Below the pieces are notes generated by a model. That model saw nothing but the letters and a program-made list of their open reading frames with translations, made no database searches and had not been told where the DNA came from. A stretch of DNA of 5,855 bases, taken from an uncultured Micrococcales bacterium. Lineage in GTDB: Bacteria; Actinomycetota; Actinomycetes; S36-B12; GCA-2699445. Both the position numbers and the translations under genes were made by a program. Of this stretch, positions 1 through 5,855 are shown one piece after another; position 1 is the stretch's first letter; each line of letters starts with the position of its first letter. The DNA lies in contig CAIWTL010000601.1 in the NCBI GenBank assembly GCA_903915555.1, positions 1-5,855 of the forward strand, read 5' to 3'.

Positions 1-1335
1 CGCAGCGCCCGCGTCCAACGGCAGGCCCTGGACCGCTTCGGGGGTCCGGAACTGGCGGAGGCACTCGCCGACTACCGGCGCGAGTACCACCGCTACCTGG
101 AGGTGTCCGGTCGCCTGGCCCAGGCTCTTCGCGAGGATCGCGACAGGTCCGATCGGCTTTCGGCCATGCGCGCCGACCTGGCTGACATCCGCGAGGCCTC
201 CCCGGAGCCCGCCGACGCGGACCTCGACGCGACCATCGGTCGGCTCGCCCACGCAGAGATGCTCCACGACAGCCTCGCCGCCGCGACGGTGGCCCTCGAC
301 GACGACGACACGGGTGCGGCCGCACTGCTCGGTACCGCGGCGGCGCAGGTGCAGCGGGCGGCCCAGCACGACGGCTCGCTGAGCGACATCGTCGGACAGT
401 TGCTGGCACTCCAGGAGCAGGTCGCTGATCTCGGCCGTGCCCTGGCGGACCGTACGGCTGGGTCGACTGCCGATCCCGGGGAGCTCTCCCGCCTGCAGGC
501 GCGCAAGTCCTTGCTGGCTCCCCTGCTGCGGCGGTTCGGCCCGACTCCGGGTGACCTCCTGGCGCATCAGGCGGACCTCGAGCGTGAACTAGCCGTCGCC
601 GACGGCGGACAGGACGCGGTGGCCGTGCTGCGCGGCGATGTGGCAGCGGGCCTCGTGGCCCTGGCCGAGCGGGCGGGGCGTCTGACGGAGATCCGGCGGC
701 GCGCTGCTGCGGGCCTTGCCGCGCAGGTGACGGAGGAACTTGCGGGCTTGGCGATGCCGCAGGCCCGGCTGACGGTCAGTGTGGAGCACCGCGACGAACC
801 GGGGGGACTCACGTTGTCGGACGGCGTCACTGTCGCCTTCGGGGAGTCCGGCACCGATGTGGTGCGTTTCCTCCTGGCCCCCCATGCCGGTGCCCCTCCC
901 GCCCCTCTCGGGGACGGCGCGTCCGGTGGTGAGCTGTCGCGCATCATGCTCGCCCTCGAGGTGGTGTTGTCGTCCACGTCCCCGCCCAGTGTCTTCATCT
1001 TCGACGAGGTCGACGCCGGGATCGGCGGGCGGACCGCGGTCGAGGTGGGTCGGCGACTCGCACGACTCGCGCGGCACTCACAGGTGCTCGTCGTGACCCA
1101 CCTCGCCCAGGTCGCCACGTTCGCCGATCAGCACATCGTGGTGCGCAAGAACTCCGACGGGGTCGTCACCGCAACAACGATCACCGAGGTCACGGGTGGG
1201 GAGCGGACCTCCGAGCTCTCACGGATGCTGTCCGGCCAGGAGGAGTCCGCGGCTGCCCGGGCACACGCGTCCGAGTTGCTGGACCTGGCAGCACGGGAAC
1301 GGCGAGCCACCGAGTCGGCGGGGCGGCGCCGGTGA
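1..1335 (+). CDS. recN: RecN, SMC-like DNA repair ATPase (5'-truncated by window edge)
   Basis: RecN is a cytoplasmic SMC-family ATPase that acts early in recombinational repair of DNA double-strand breaks. The frame is open from base 1 and shows 444 residues. About 130 N-terminal residues, including Walker A, should lie to the left, since the family is usually 550-590 residues. The first visible residues (VQRQALDRFGG, from codon 5) match the stretch after the N-terminal head. Codons about 25-245 are Ala/Leu/Arg/Glu-rich with helical heptad character, as expected for the coiled-coil arms. The C-terminal head carries the ABC signature SGGELSR (codons 308-314), Walker B VFIFDEVDAGIGG (from codon 331; catalytic Glu in FDE) and the H-loop His in VVTHLAQVA (codon 367). 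The in-frame GTG at 103 is internal to the homologous region and is not the start. The stop codon overlaps the next gene. Family assignment is very secure. Confidence 0.96.
   Translation, partial: RSARVQRQALDRFGGPELAEALADYRREYHRYLEVSGRLAQALREDRDRSDRLSAMRADLADIREASPEPADADLDATIGRLAHAEMLHDSLAAATVALDDDDTGAAALLGTAAAQVQRAAQHDGSLSDIVGQLLALQEQVADLGRALADRTAGSTADPGELSRLQARKSLLAPLLRRFGPTPGDLLAHQADLERELAVADGGQDAVAVLRGDVAAGLVALAERAGRLTEIRRRAAAGLAAQVTEELAGLAMPQARLTVSVEHRDEPGGLTLSDGVTVAFGESGTDVVRFLLAPHAGAPPAPLGDGASGGELSRIMLALEVVLSSTSPPSVFIFDEVDAGIGGRTAVEVGRRLARLARHSQVLVVTHLAQVATFADQHIVVRKNSDGVVTATTITEVTGGERTSELSRMLSGQEESAAARAHASELLDLAARERRATESAGRRR
1332..1335 (+). other. GTGA stop/start overlap coupling recN to the DUF885 gene
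   Basis: The recN stop TGA (1333-1335) and the downstream GTG start (1332-1334) share bases. No strong Shine-Dalgarno sequence is visible upstream, only a weak G-rich stretch (1319-1326). There is no other ATG or GTG near the N-terminus in this frame. Translation by termination-reinitiation and cotranscription with recN are inferred. Confidence 0.7.
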
Positions 1336-2963
1336 GTGAACGGGAGTCAGTCGGTGACGTCTCGGACGCCGCCGTCACATGGCTGGTCGCGGACGATCCC
1401 TGTGCCGCGGTCGTCCTGGGTATCCCCGGGGTCGGCGACAGGCTCACCGACTACAGCCCCAACGGCCACGCGGCGAGGTCCGCAGCGATCCTCGACCTCG
1501 CCCGGCGCGCCGGGAACGCCCGGACCGATGACCCGGCCGGCCGCATCGCGCGGGACGTGATGCTCGACCAGTTCCACCGGTGGACCACGGCTGCGGAGGC
1601 CGGCGACCACCTCCGGGACGTCAACATCCTGTCCAGCCCGCCACAGCACGTCCGACTCGCTCTCGAGTTCGCTGCGCCCGACCTGCTCGACGGCCTGCTG
1701 GCCGACGTCCCGCAGGCCCTGGCCGGATGGCGGGACAGCCTTGCCCTGGGTCAACAGCAGGGCCTGGCCGCCGCCCGGCGCCAAGCGGTCGCCGTCGCCG
1801 ACCAGCTGGCCACCTACGCCGAGGAGTGGCTGCCCGCCCTGGCTGAGGCGCGTGGCGCCGACAGTTCGGCGGCCGACCGTGCGCGCCAGGGTTTCCGCGA
1901 CACCGCCACCTGGTTGTCCGACGTCTACACGCCGTCGGCGGCGGAGGAGAACGCGGTGGGGGAGGAGCGCTACACGCGCGGCGTCGCCGCCTACAACGGC
2001 GTCGAGCTCGATCTCGACGACACCTTCGCGTGGGGGTGGCATGAAATCGCCGAACTCAGCGCGGACCTACGGTCTGAGGTCGAGCGCTGGCGTCCCGGTG
2101 TGCCGATCACCGAGGTCCGGGCGGCGCTGGACGCCGACCCCGCCTACCGGATCGAAGGTGTGGCAGCCCTCCGCGACCACCTGGAGGCTCTCACCGAGCA
2201 AGCCACGGCGCGAGCGGACGGGGTCCTGCTCGATCTCGATCCCCGGGTGCGGGAGTGCCGGGTCGAACTGGCTGCCCAGGGAGCGGCCGCCGCCCCGTAC
2301 TACGTCCCGCCGAGCGAGGATCTGAGCCGGCCGGGAACCACCTGGTATCCGGCGCGGGGAGCGACGGACTTCCCGCGGTGGTGGCTGGAGTCCGTCTGGT
2401 TCCACGAGGGTGTGCCGGGCCACCACCTCCAGTTGGGAGCCTTCGCCGCTCAGGACGACATGGACCGCTTCCAGCGCCTCCTGGGCGGTACCTCGGGACA
2501 CGCCGAGGGATGGGCGTTGTATGCGGAACGGTTGTGCGATGAGCAGGGATGGTTCGACGAGCCGGGGACGCGGATCGGTTTCCTCAGCGCCCAGTTGATG
2601 CGCGCGGTCCGGGTCGTCGTCGACATCGGTCTGCACACGGGGCGTCGCATCCCCGACGGACTCCCCGGGGCCCGGCGCCGGATCACCCCGCCGGTCGCCC
2701 GCGGGCTGCTCGTCGAGTCCGCCCTGCTCGAGCCGTCCTTCGCGGACAGCGAGGTCGACCGTTACCTGGGGATGCCCGGCCAGGCGATCTCGTACAAGGT
2801 CGGGGAACGGGTGTGGCTGCAGGCACGTGACCGCGCGCGCACCTCGCCCGACTTCGACCTCAAGGACTGGCACGCGTACGCCATGCGACTCGGCCCGATG
2901 GGGCTGGGTCAGTTCCAGGCGGAGATGGACGGTGCCGACCTCCACTCACCTGCACAGCCCTGA
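1332..2963 (+). CDS. DUF885 family protein, putative zinc-dependent hydrolase/metallopeptidase
   Basis: This 543-residue protein matches the DUF885 family (usually about 550-600 residues) along its whole length. Landmarks are the N-terminal LTDYSPNGHAARSA segment, AVGEERYTRGV before the central helices, PYYVPPSEDLSRPG (322-335), the putative metal site HEGVPGHH (358-365), GHAEGWALYAERL (from 389) and YKVGERVWLQARDRAR (488-503). H358, E359 and H364 resemble a gluzincin-like HExxxGH arrangement, and E392 in HAEGW is a plausible third ligand; those roles are inferred. There is no signal peptide or membrane segment, so it is probably cytoplasmic. The family is predicted to be metal-dependent peptidase-like, but I know of no firm substrate for this subgroup. 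The GTG start is set by the GTGA overlap with recN. The gene is complete, and its base composition matches its neighbours. Confidence 0.88.
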   Translation: MSERESVGDVSDAAVTWLVADDPCAAVVLGIPGVGDRLTDYSPNGHAARSAAILDLARRAGNARTDDPAGRIARDVMLDQFHRWTTAAEAGDHLRDVNILSSPPQHVRLALEFAAPDLLDGLLADVPQALAGWRDSLALGQQQGLAAARRQAVAVADQLATYAEEWLPALAEARGADSSAADRARQGFRDTATWLSDVYTPSAAEENAVGEERYTRGVAAYNGVELDLDDTFAWGWHEIAELSADLRSEVERWRPGVPITEVRAALDADPAYRIEGVAALRDHLEALTEQATARADGVLLDLDPRVRECRVELAAQGAAAAPYYVPPSEDLSRPGTTWYPARGATDFPRWWLESVWFHEGVPGHHLQLGAFAAQDDMDRFQRLLGGTSGHAEGWALYAERLCDEQGWFDEPGTRIGFLSAQLMRAVRVVVDIGLHTGRRIPDGLPGARRRITPPVARGLLVESALLEPSFADSEVDRYLGMPGQAISYKVGERVWLQARDRARTSPDFDLKDWHAYAMRLGPMGLGQFQAEMDGADLHSPAQP

Positions 2964-2999
2964 CCGATCCAGCGCCCTGCGACACCCCAGCGGGATCGG
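2964..2999 (+). repeat. 7-bp inverted repeat directly after the DUF885 stop; possible weak terminator
   Basis: CCGATCC (2964-2970) pairs perfectly with GGATCGG (2993-2999) across a 22-base loop, starting on the base after the TGA. A competing CCCC/GGGG pairing (2985-2988 with 2998-3001) also exists. There is no U-tract, so it is not a classical intrinsic terminator, although actinobacterial terminators often lack one. The long loop makes chance a real possibility. It would separate the recN-DUF885 transcript from pyrG. Confidence 0.25.
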
Positions 3000-3017
3000 G
3001 GGATGAGGCCACTTCGC

Positions 3018-3035
3018 TGATAGCCTGGGATTCCA
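3018..3035 (+). promoter_or_regulatory. Probable extended -10 promoter of pyrG, near-leaderless
   Basis: TG-a-TAGCCT at 3018-3026 fits the TGN-TANNNT extended -10 consensus of the main actinobacterial sigma factor. No TTGACA-like -35 is visible at the proper distance (2998-3003 is G-rich), which is typical for extended -10 promoters. The hexamer ends eight bases before the pyrG ATG. The expected start point is 3033-3035, and A3035, the first base of the ATG, is the nearest purine. The mRNA would then have a leader of 0-2 bases. The only Shine-Dalgarno-like sequence, GGGA at 3027-3030, lies four bases from the ATG and would be lost from such an mRNA. This is inferred from sequence alone. Confidence 0.45.
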
Positions 3036-4729
3036 TGAGTGGTGGGACCGTCGGGAACTCGACAGCCAAGCATCTGTTCGTCACCGGGGGGGTCGCCTCC
3101 TCGCTCGGCAAGGGTCTGACGGCCTCGAGTCTGGGGAACCTCCTCAAGGCCCGGGGCCTCCGGGTGACGATGCAGAAACTCGATCCCTACCTCAACGTGG
3201 ACCCCGGGACCATGAACCCGTTCCAGCACGGCGAGGTGTACGTCACCGACGATGGCGCCGAGACCGACCTCGATGTCGGGCACTACGAGCGATTCCTGGA
3301 CACCAACCTCCATGGCTCGGCCAATGTCACCACCGGTCAGGTGTACTCGTCGGTCATCGCCAAGGAGCGTCGCGGCGAGTACCTGGGCGACACGGTCCAA
3401 GTGATTCCCCACATCACCAACGAGATCAAGGCGCGCATCCGGCAGATGGCCACCGAGGACATCGACGTGGTCATCACCGAGGTGGGGGGCACCGTGGGCG
3501 ACATCGAGTCGCTGCCGTTCCTCGAAGCGGTCCGCCAGGTCCGTCACGAGATCGGCCGGGACAACACCTTCTTCCTGCACGTCTCCCTGCTTCCCTACAT
3601 CGGGCCCTCCGGGGAGCAGAAGACCAAACCCACCCAGCACTCCGTGGCGGCGCTCAGATCCATCGGCATCCAGCCCGACGCCATCGTGCTGCGCTCGGAC
3701 CGCGACGTCCCCGACGGCATCAAGCGCAAGATCTCGCTCATGTGCGACGTCGACCAGGAGGCCGTCGTGGCCGCGGTCGACGCGCCGTCGATCTACGACA
3801 TCCCCAAGGTGCTGCACAAGGAGGGTCTCGACGCATACGTGGTCCGCCGGCTGGGGCTGCCGTTCCGGGATGTGGACTGGAACGACTGGGATGGCCTGCT
3901 GCGTCGGGTCCATGAGCCCGCCCACGAGATCACGATCGGCCTCGTGGGTAAGTACATCGACCTGCCCGACGCCTACCTGTCGGTGACCGAGGCACTGCGT
4001 GCGGGTGGTTTCCACCACGACTGCCGCGTGCGGCTGCGCTGGGTGTCCAGCGATGCCTGTGCCACGCCGGAGGGGGCGGCGGAGGAGTTGGCGGGGCTGG
4101 ACGCCATCTGTGTCCCCGGGGGCTTCGGGGTGCGGGGGATCGATGGCAAGGTCGGTGCCCTGCGTCATGCCCGCGAGAACGGGCTCCCGGCTCTCGGGTT
4201 GTGCCTGGGAATGCAGTGCATGGTCATCGAGTACGCCCGCAACGTGCTGGGCTGGGACGACGCCAACTCGATGGAGTTCGACGAGACCACCGAGTACCCG
4301 GTCATCGCCACCATGGCCGACCAGCGCGACGTGGTGGCGGGAGCCCGTGACATGGGGGGCAGCATGCGCCTGGGTCTCTACCCGGCGAAGCTCACCGAGG
4401 GTTCGCTCGTCGAGCGGCTCTACAACGCGCCCTACGTCGACGAGCGTCACCGTCACCGCTACGAGGTCAACAACCAGTTGCGACCCCGCCTCACCGACGC
4501 GGGCCTCTCGTTCTCCGGGACGTCACCCGACGGGCGACTCGTGGAGTTCGTCGAACTGCCCCAGACCGCGCACCCGTTCTACGTCGGCACCCAGGCCCAT
4601 CCGGAGTTCCGGTCGCGCCCGACGCGGGCACACCCACTCTTCGCCGGCCTGGTGGAAGCGGCGCTCAAGGCACGACATGAGGACTTCTCCCCGTCGACCA
4701 CCGGCTCGACGGCCCCGACCGATCTGTGA
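3035..4729 (+). CDS. pyrG: CTP synthase (glutamine-hydrolysing)
   Basis: PyrG makes CTP from UTP, ATP and glutamine, the last step of de novo pyrimidine nucleotide synthesis in the cytoplasm. The N-terminal synthase domain (about 10-280) has the P-loop GGVASSLGKG (18-27), the DGAETDLDVGHYERF segment (73-87; D80 aligns with E. coli Mg-binding D72), TEVGGTVGDIES with E149 (E. coli E140) and the UTP-site KTKPTQHS (from 196). The class I glutamine amidotransferase domain (about 300-550) has VGKYIDLPDAY, the oxyanion GGFG (362-365), the nucleophile C390 in GLCLGMQ and H522/E524 in HPEF, so the triad is intact. Its 564 residues compare with about 545 in E. coli; the extra length is an eight-residue N-terminal extension and a polar C-terminal tail. 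ATG 3035 fits the promoter and the family N-terminus. It overlaps the Nudix gene by four bases. Assignment is very secure. Confidence 0.99.
   Translation: MSGGTVGNSTAKHLFVTGGVASSLGKGLTASSLGNLLKARGLRVTMQKLDPYLNVDPGTMNPFQHGEVYVTDDGAETDLDVGHYERFLDTNLHGSANVTTGQVYSSVIAKERRGEYLGDTVQVIPHITNEIKARIRQMATEDIDVVITEVGGTVGDIESLPFLEAVRQVRHEIGRDNTFFLHVSLLPYIGPSGEQKTKPTQHSVAALRSIGIQPDAIVLRSDRDVPDGIKRKISLMCDVDQEAVVAAVDAPSIYDIPKVLHKEGLDAYVVRRLGLPFRDVDWNDWDGLLRRVHEPAHEITIGLVGKYIDLPDAYLSVTEALRAGGFHHDCRVRLRWVSSDACATPEGAAEELAGLDAICVPGGFGVRGIDGKVGALRHARENGLPALGLCLGMQCMVIEYARNVLGWDDANSMEFDETTEYPVIATMADQRDVVAGARDMGGSMRLGLYPAKLTEGSLVERLYNAPYVDERHRHRYEVNNQLRPRLTDAGLSFSGTSPDGRLVEFVELPQTAHPFYVGTQAHPEFRSRPTRAHPLFAGLVEAALKARHEDFSPSTTGSTAPTDL
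4691..4712 (+). repeat. Perfect 7-bp hairpin inside the 3' end of pyrG
   Basis: CCGTCGA (4691-4697) and TCGACGG (4706-4712) are exact inverted repeats around an eight-base loop (CCACCGGC). They lie in the codons for the non-conserved C-terminal tail, 13 bases upstream of the Nudix GTG. No U-tract follows. It could modulate reinitiation at the next gene or be chance in GC-rich DNA. Confidence 0.3.
4726..4729 (+). other. GTGA stop/start overlap coupling pyrG to the Nudix gene
   Basis: The pyrG TGA (4727-4729) overlaps the GTG start (4726-4728). No purine-rich Shine-Dalgarno sequence precedes it (the upstream bases are C/G/A mixed with no AGGAG-like run), so translation probably depends on ribosomes finishing pyrG. 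The only nearby alternative start, GTG 4744, also lacks a ribosome binding site. Confidence 0.65.
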
Positions 4730-5394
4730 GCGCTGACCGACCCGTGGGCGATGTCGCCGACAGTTTCCAGCCGTGCCCCGTCGTGGAGCGCCTGGACCGG
4801 TTCCAGGGATTGAGGTGGTCGGTCCGCACCGATCACGTTCTGCTTCCGCACGGTGAGACGGTGGTCCGTGACTACGTCGTTCATCCGGGAGCTGTGGGCA
4901 TCATCGCGCTCGACGAGTCGGAGCGCGTGCTGTTGATCCAGCAGTACCGCCACCCGGTCGGGTTCCTGCTGTGGGAGCCGCCCGCAGGTCTGATGGATCT
5001 GCCCGACGAATCGCCGCTGGTCACCGCTCAACGGGAACTCGTCGAAGAGGCAGGGTTGGAAGCCGACGAGTGGCACGTCCTCGCCGACTGGTTCAACTCC
5101 CCGGGCGGCATGACCGAGGCCTTCCGGTGCTTCCTGGCGCGGGGAATCCGCGAGGTGCCCGGCGGTCGACCTCCCGGAGAGGGGGAGGAGACCGACCTAC
5201 CGACTGCCTGGGTCCCACTGGAGGAGGCTGTCCAGTCGGTCCTGAGCGGACGGTTCGCCAATCCGACCACTGTCACCGGGCTGCTGGCCGCGGCAGCGGC
5301 GCGGCAGCGGGAGTGGACCGACCTGCGTCCCGCCGACAGTCCGTGGCCCGAGCGGGCAGCGCTCCTCGGTGCCGACCGCGTCGAACTGCCCTGA
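4726..5394 (+). CDS. Nudix hydrolase, probable ADP-ribose pyrophosphatase
   Basis: This 222-residue cytoplasmic enzyme probably cleaves ADP-ribose to AMP and ribose 5-phosphate, clearing free ADP-ribose or similar nucleotide sugars. The Nudix box spans G88 to L111: G88, E95, then R103-E104-L-V-E107-E108-A-G110-L111. The spacing from G to the first E is six residues rather than the canonical five, as I recall for mycobacterial ADPRases (Rv1700-like). P126 lies 15-16 residues after the box, a marker of the ADP-ribose class. The acidic loop EGEETD (152-157) lies where ADPRases place an extra catalytic glutamate. An N-terminal beta-rich part (about 20-75), including VRDYVVHPGAVGIIALDE and LLIQQYRHPV, fits the ADPRase domain-swapped dimer fold. 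It follows pyrG as Rv1700 follows pyrG in M. tuberculosis. The class is secure; the exact substrate is inferred. Confidence 0.92.
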   Translation: MSADRPVGDVADSFQPCPVVERLDRFQGLRWSVRTDHVLLPHGETVVRDYVVHPGAVGIIALDESERVLLIQQYRHPVGFLLWEPPAGLMDLPDESPLVTAQRELVEEAGLEADEWHVLADWFNSPGGMTEAFRCFLARGIREVPGGRPPGEGEETDLPTAWVPLEEAVQSVLSGRFANPTTVTGLLAAAAARQREWTDLRPADSPWPERAALLGADRVELP

Positions 5395-5398
5395 CGAC

Positions 5399-5855
5399 TC
5401 ACTCCGGATCGAGCGACTCCGCATCGTGGGGTTCGTGGCGGGTACGCCAAGCCCGAACGAGGATGGGGACGCCGAGACCCAGGACCCCGACCACCGTCAC
5501 CGTCGTCGCCAGCCACGTGGGCGCGCCCAACAGCGCCAGGCCGCCGGCTCCGACGAGGACCAGCAGCAACCACCGCAGTTCCTGACCGTTGTAGCGGCTC
5601 GACACTCGGGCTCCGATGAAGACACCGGGAATCTGCCCCAGCATCAGGGACAACAGAACAGATAGGTCGACCTCACCAAGACCCCAGTGCGCGATGGCAC
5701 CCACGATCAGCATGGGGACGGCCTGGACGAGGTCCGTGCCGACCAGCCGACTCGGCAGCATCGCGGGGAAGAGGATCAGCAGGCTGGCCGCGATCAGGGT
5801 CCCGGAGCCGACCGAGGTGAGCCCCACGAGGATTCCGACGACGAGGCCCACGACG
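5399..5855 (-). CDS. TauE/SafE-family membrane transporter, C-terminal half (5'-truncated by window edge)
   Basis: The visible 151 residues are very hydrophobic and contain about five membrane segments. They correspond to the second repeat of TauE/SafE (DUF81) proteins, which usually have 240-280 residues and about eight membrane helices. The diagnostic stretch is GILVGLTSVGSGTL near the visible N-terminus, followed by LVGTDLVQAVPMLIVGAIAHW and LMLGQIPGVFIGARVSS. The family is linked to export of sulfite, sulfoacetate and other small anions, but the substrate here cannot be told. The reading frame is open to the right edge. The GTG at 5851-5849 falls within the expected helix and is unlikely to be the true start. 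The C-terminus is short, charged and cytoplasmic or periplasmic (WRTRHEPHDAESLDPE). It is transcribed towards the Nudix gene, with no evident functional link. Confidence 0.88.
   Translation of the reverse strand, partial: VVGLVVGILVGLTSVGSGTLIAASLLILFPAMLPSRLVGTDLVQAVPMLIVGAIAHWGLGEVDLSVLLSLMLGQIPGVFIGARVSSRYNGQELRWLLLVLVGAGGLALLGAPTWLATTVTVVGVLGLGVPILVRAWRTRHEPHDAESLDPE

Noticed and set aside
103..105. GTG at 103 as the recN start
   Set aside because: The frame is open to base 1, and residues before 103 (for example QALDRFGG) match RecN. The gene simply enters from the left.
2067..2945. A 292-codon minus-strand frame (and a 231-codon one at 1347-2042) opposite the DUF885 gene
   Set aside because: The plus-strand frame has family motifs along its whole length. 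The antisense translations have low-complexity, Arg/Pro/Gly/Val-rich composition typical of GC-rich shadows.
3027..3034. B. subtilis-type pyrG control by reiterative transcription and attenuation
   Set aside because: There is no GGGC-type initial transcript or leader attenuator, and the predicted transcription start leaves essentially no leader.
2909..4456. A 515-codon open frame on the minus strand opposite pyrG
   Set aside because: It is the antisense shadow of a highly conserved gene with G/C-rich third positions. The translation is rich in Val/Asp/Gly/His/Arg, has no recognisable domain, and crosses the pyrG promoter region and into DUF885.
5849..5851. GTG at 5851-5849 as the start of the TauE/SafE gene
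   Set aside because: It would give only half the family length and begin within the first visible helix. The frame continues to the window edge.
1..5855. Mobile element, CRISPR array, tRNA/rRNA or defence system
   Set aside because: No transposase, integrase, repeat array, terminal repeats, RNA gene features or composition shift were visible. All genes are housekeeping or common chromosomal families.

Overview
The window looks like a piece of ordinary chromosome from a high-GC Gram-positive bacterium (Actinomycetota). The reasons are the strongly G/C-biased third codon positions, GTG starts fused to upstream stops in 4-base GTGA overlaps, an actinobacterial-style extended -10 promoter almost touching a start codon, and a recN ... 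pyrG - Nudix ADP-ribose pyrophosphatase gene order known from actinobacteria such as Mycobacterium. I cannot name the genus from the sequence alone.

Layout on the + strand: (1) 1-1335, the 3' three-quarters of recN (SMC-like DNA repair ATPase), open at the left edge; (2) 1332-2963, a DUF885-family putative zinc metalloenzyme, overlapping recN by four bases; (3) 2964-3034, the only real intergenic gap, with a 7-bp inverted repeat after the stop codon and a TGa-TAGCCT extended -10 element just before pyrG; (4) 3035-4729, complete pyrG (CTP synthase); (5) 4726-5394, a Nudix hydrolase of the ADP-ribose pyrophosphatase type, overlapping pyrG by four bases. On the - strand, (6) 5399-5855 is the C-terminal half of a TauE/SafE-family membrane transporter. 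It is open at the right edge and converges on the Nudix gene with only four bases between the two stop codons.

The genes form two coupled pairs, recN-DUF885 and pyrG-Nudix, with a likely new transcription start at pyrG. RecN acts in double-strand-break repair, PyrG makes CTP, and the Nudix enzyme probably hydrolyses ADP-ribose or related nucleotide sugars. The DUF885 protein has no assigned substrate. Coding density is close to 99%. I found no RNA genes, CRISPR arrays, insertion sequences, phage genes or sign of recent transfer, and no convincing new system. The points most worth a second look are the DUF885 gene lying where M. tuberculosis has Rv1697/Rv1698, the near-leaderless pyrG promoter, and the very tight convergent junction at 5392-5401.
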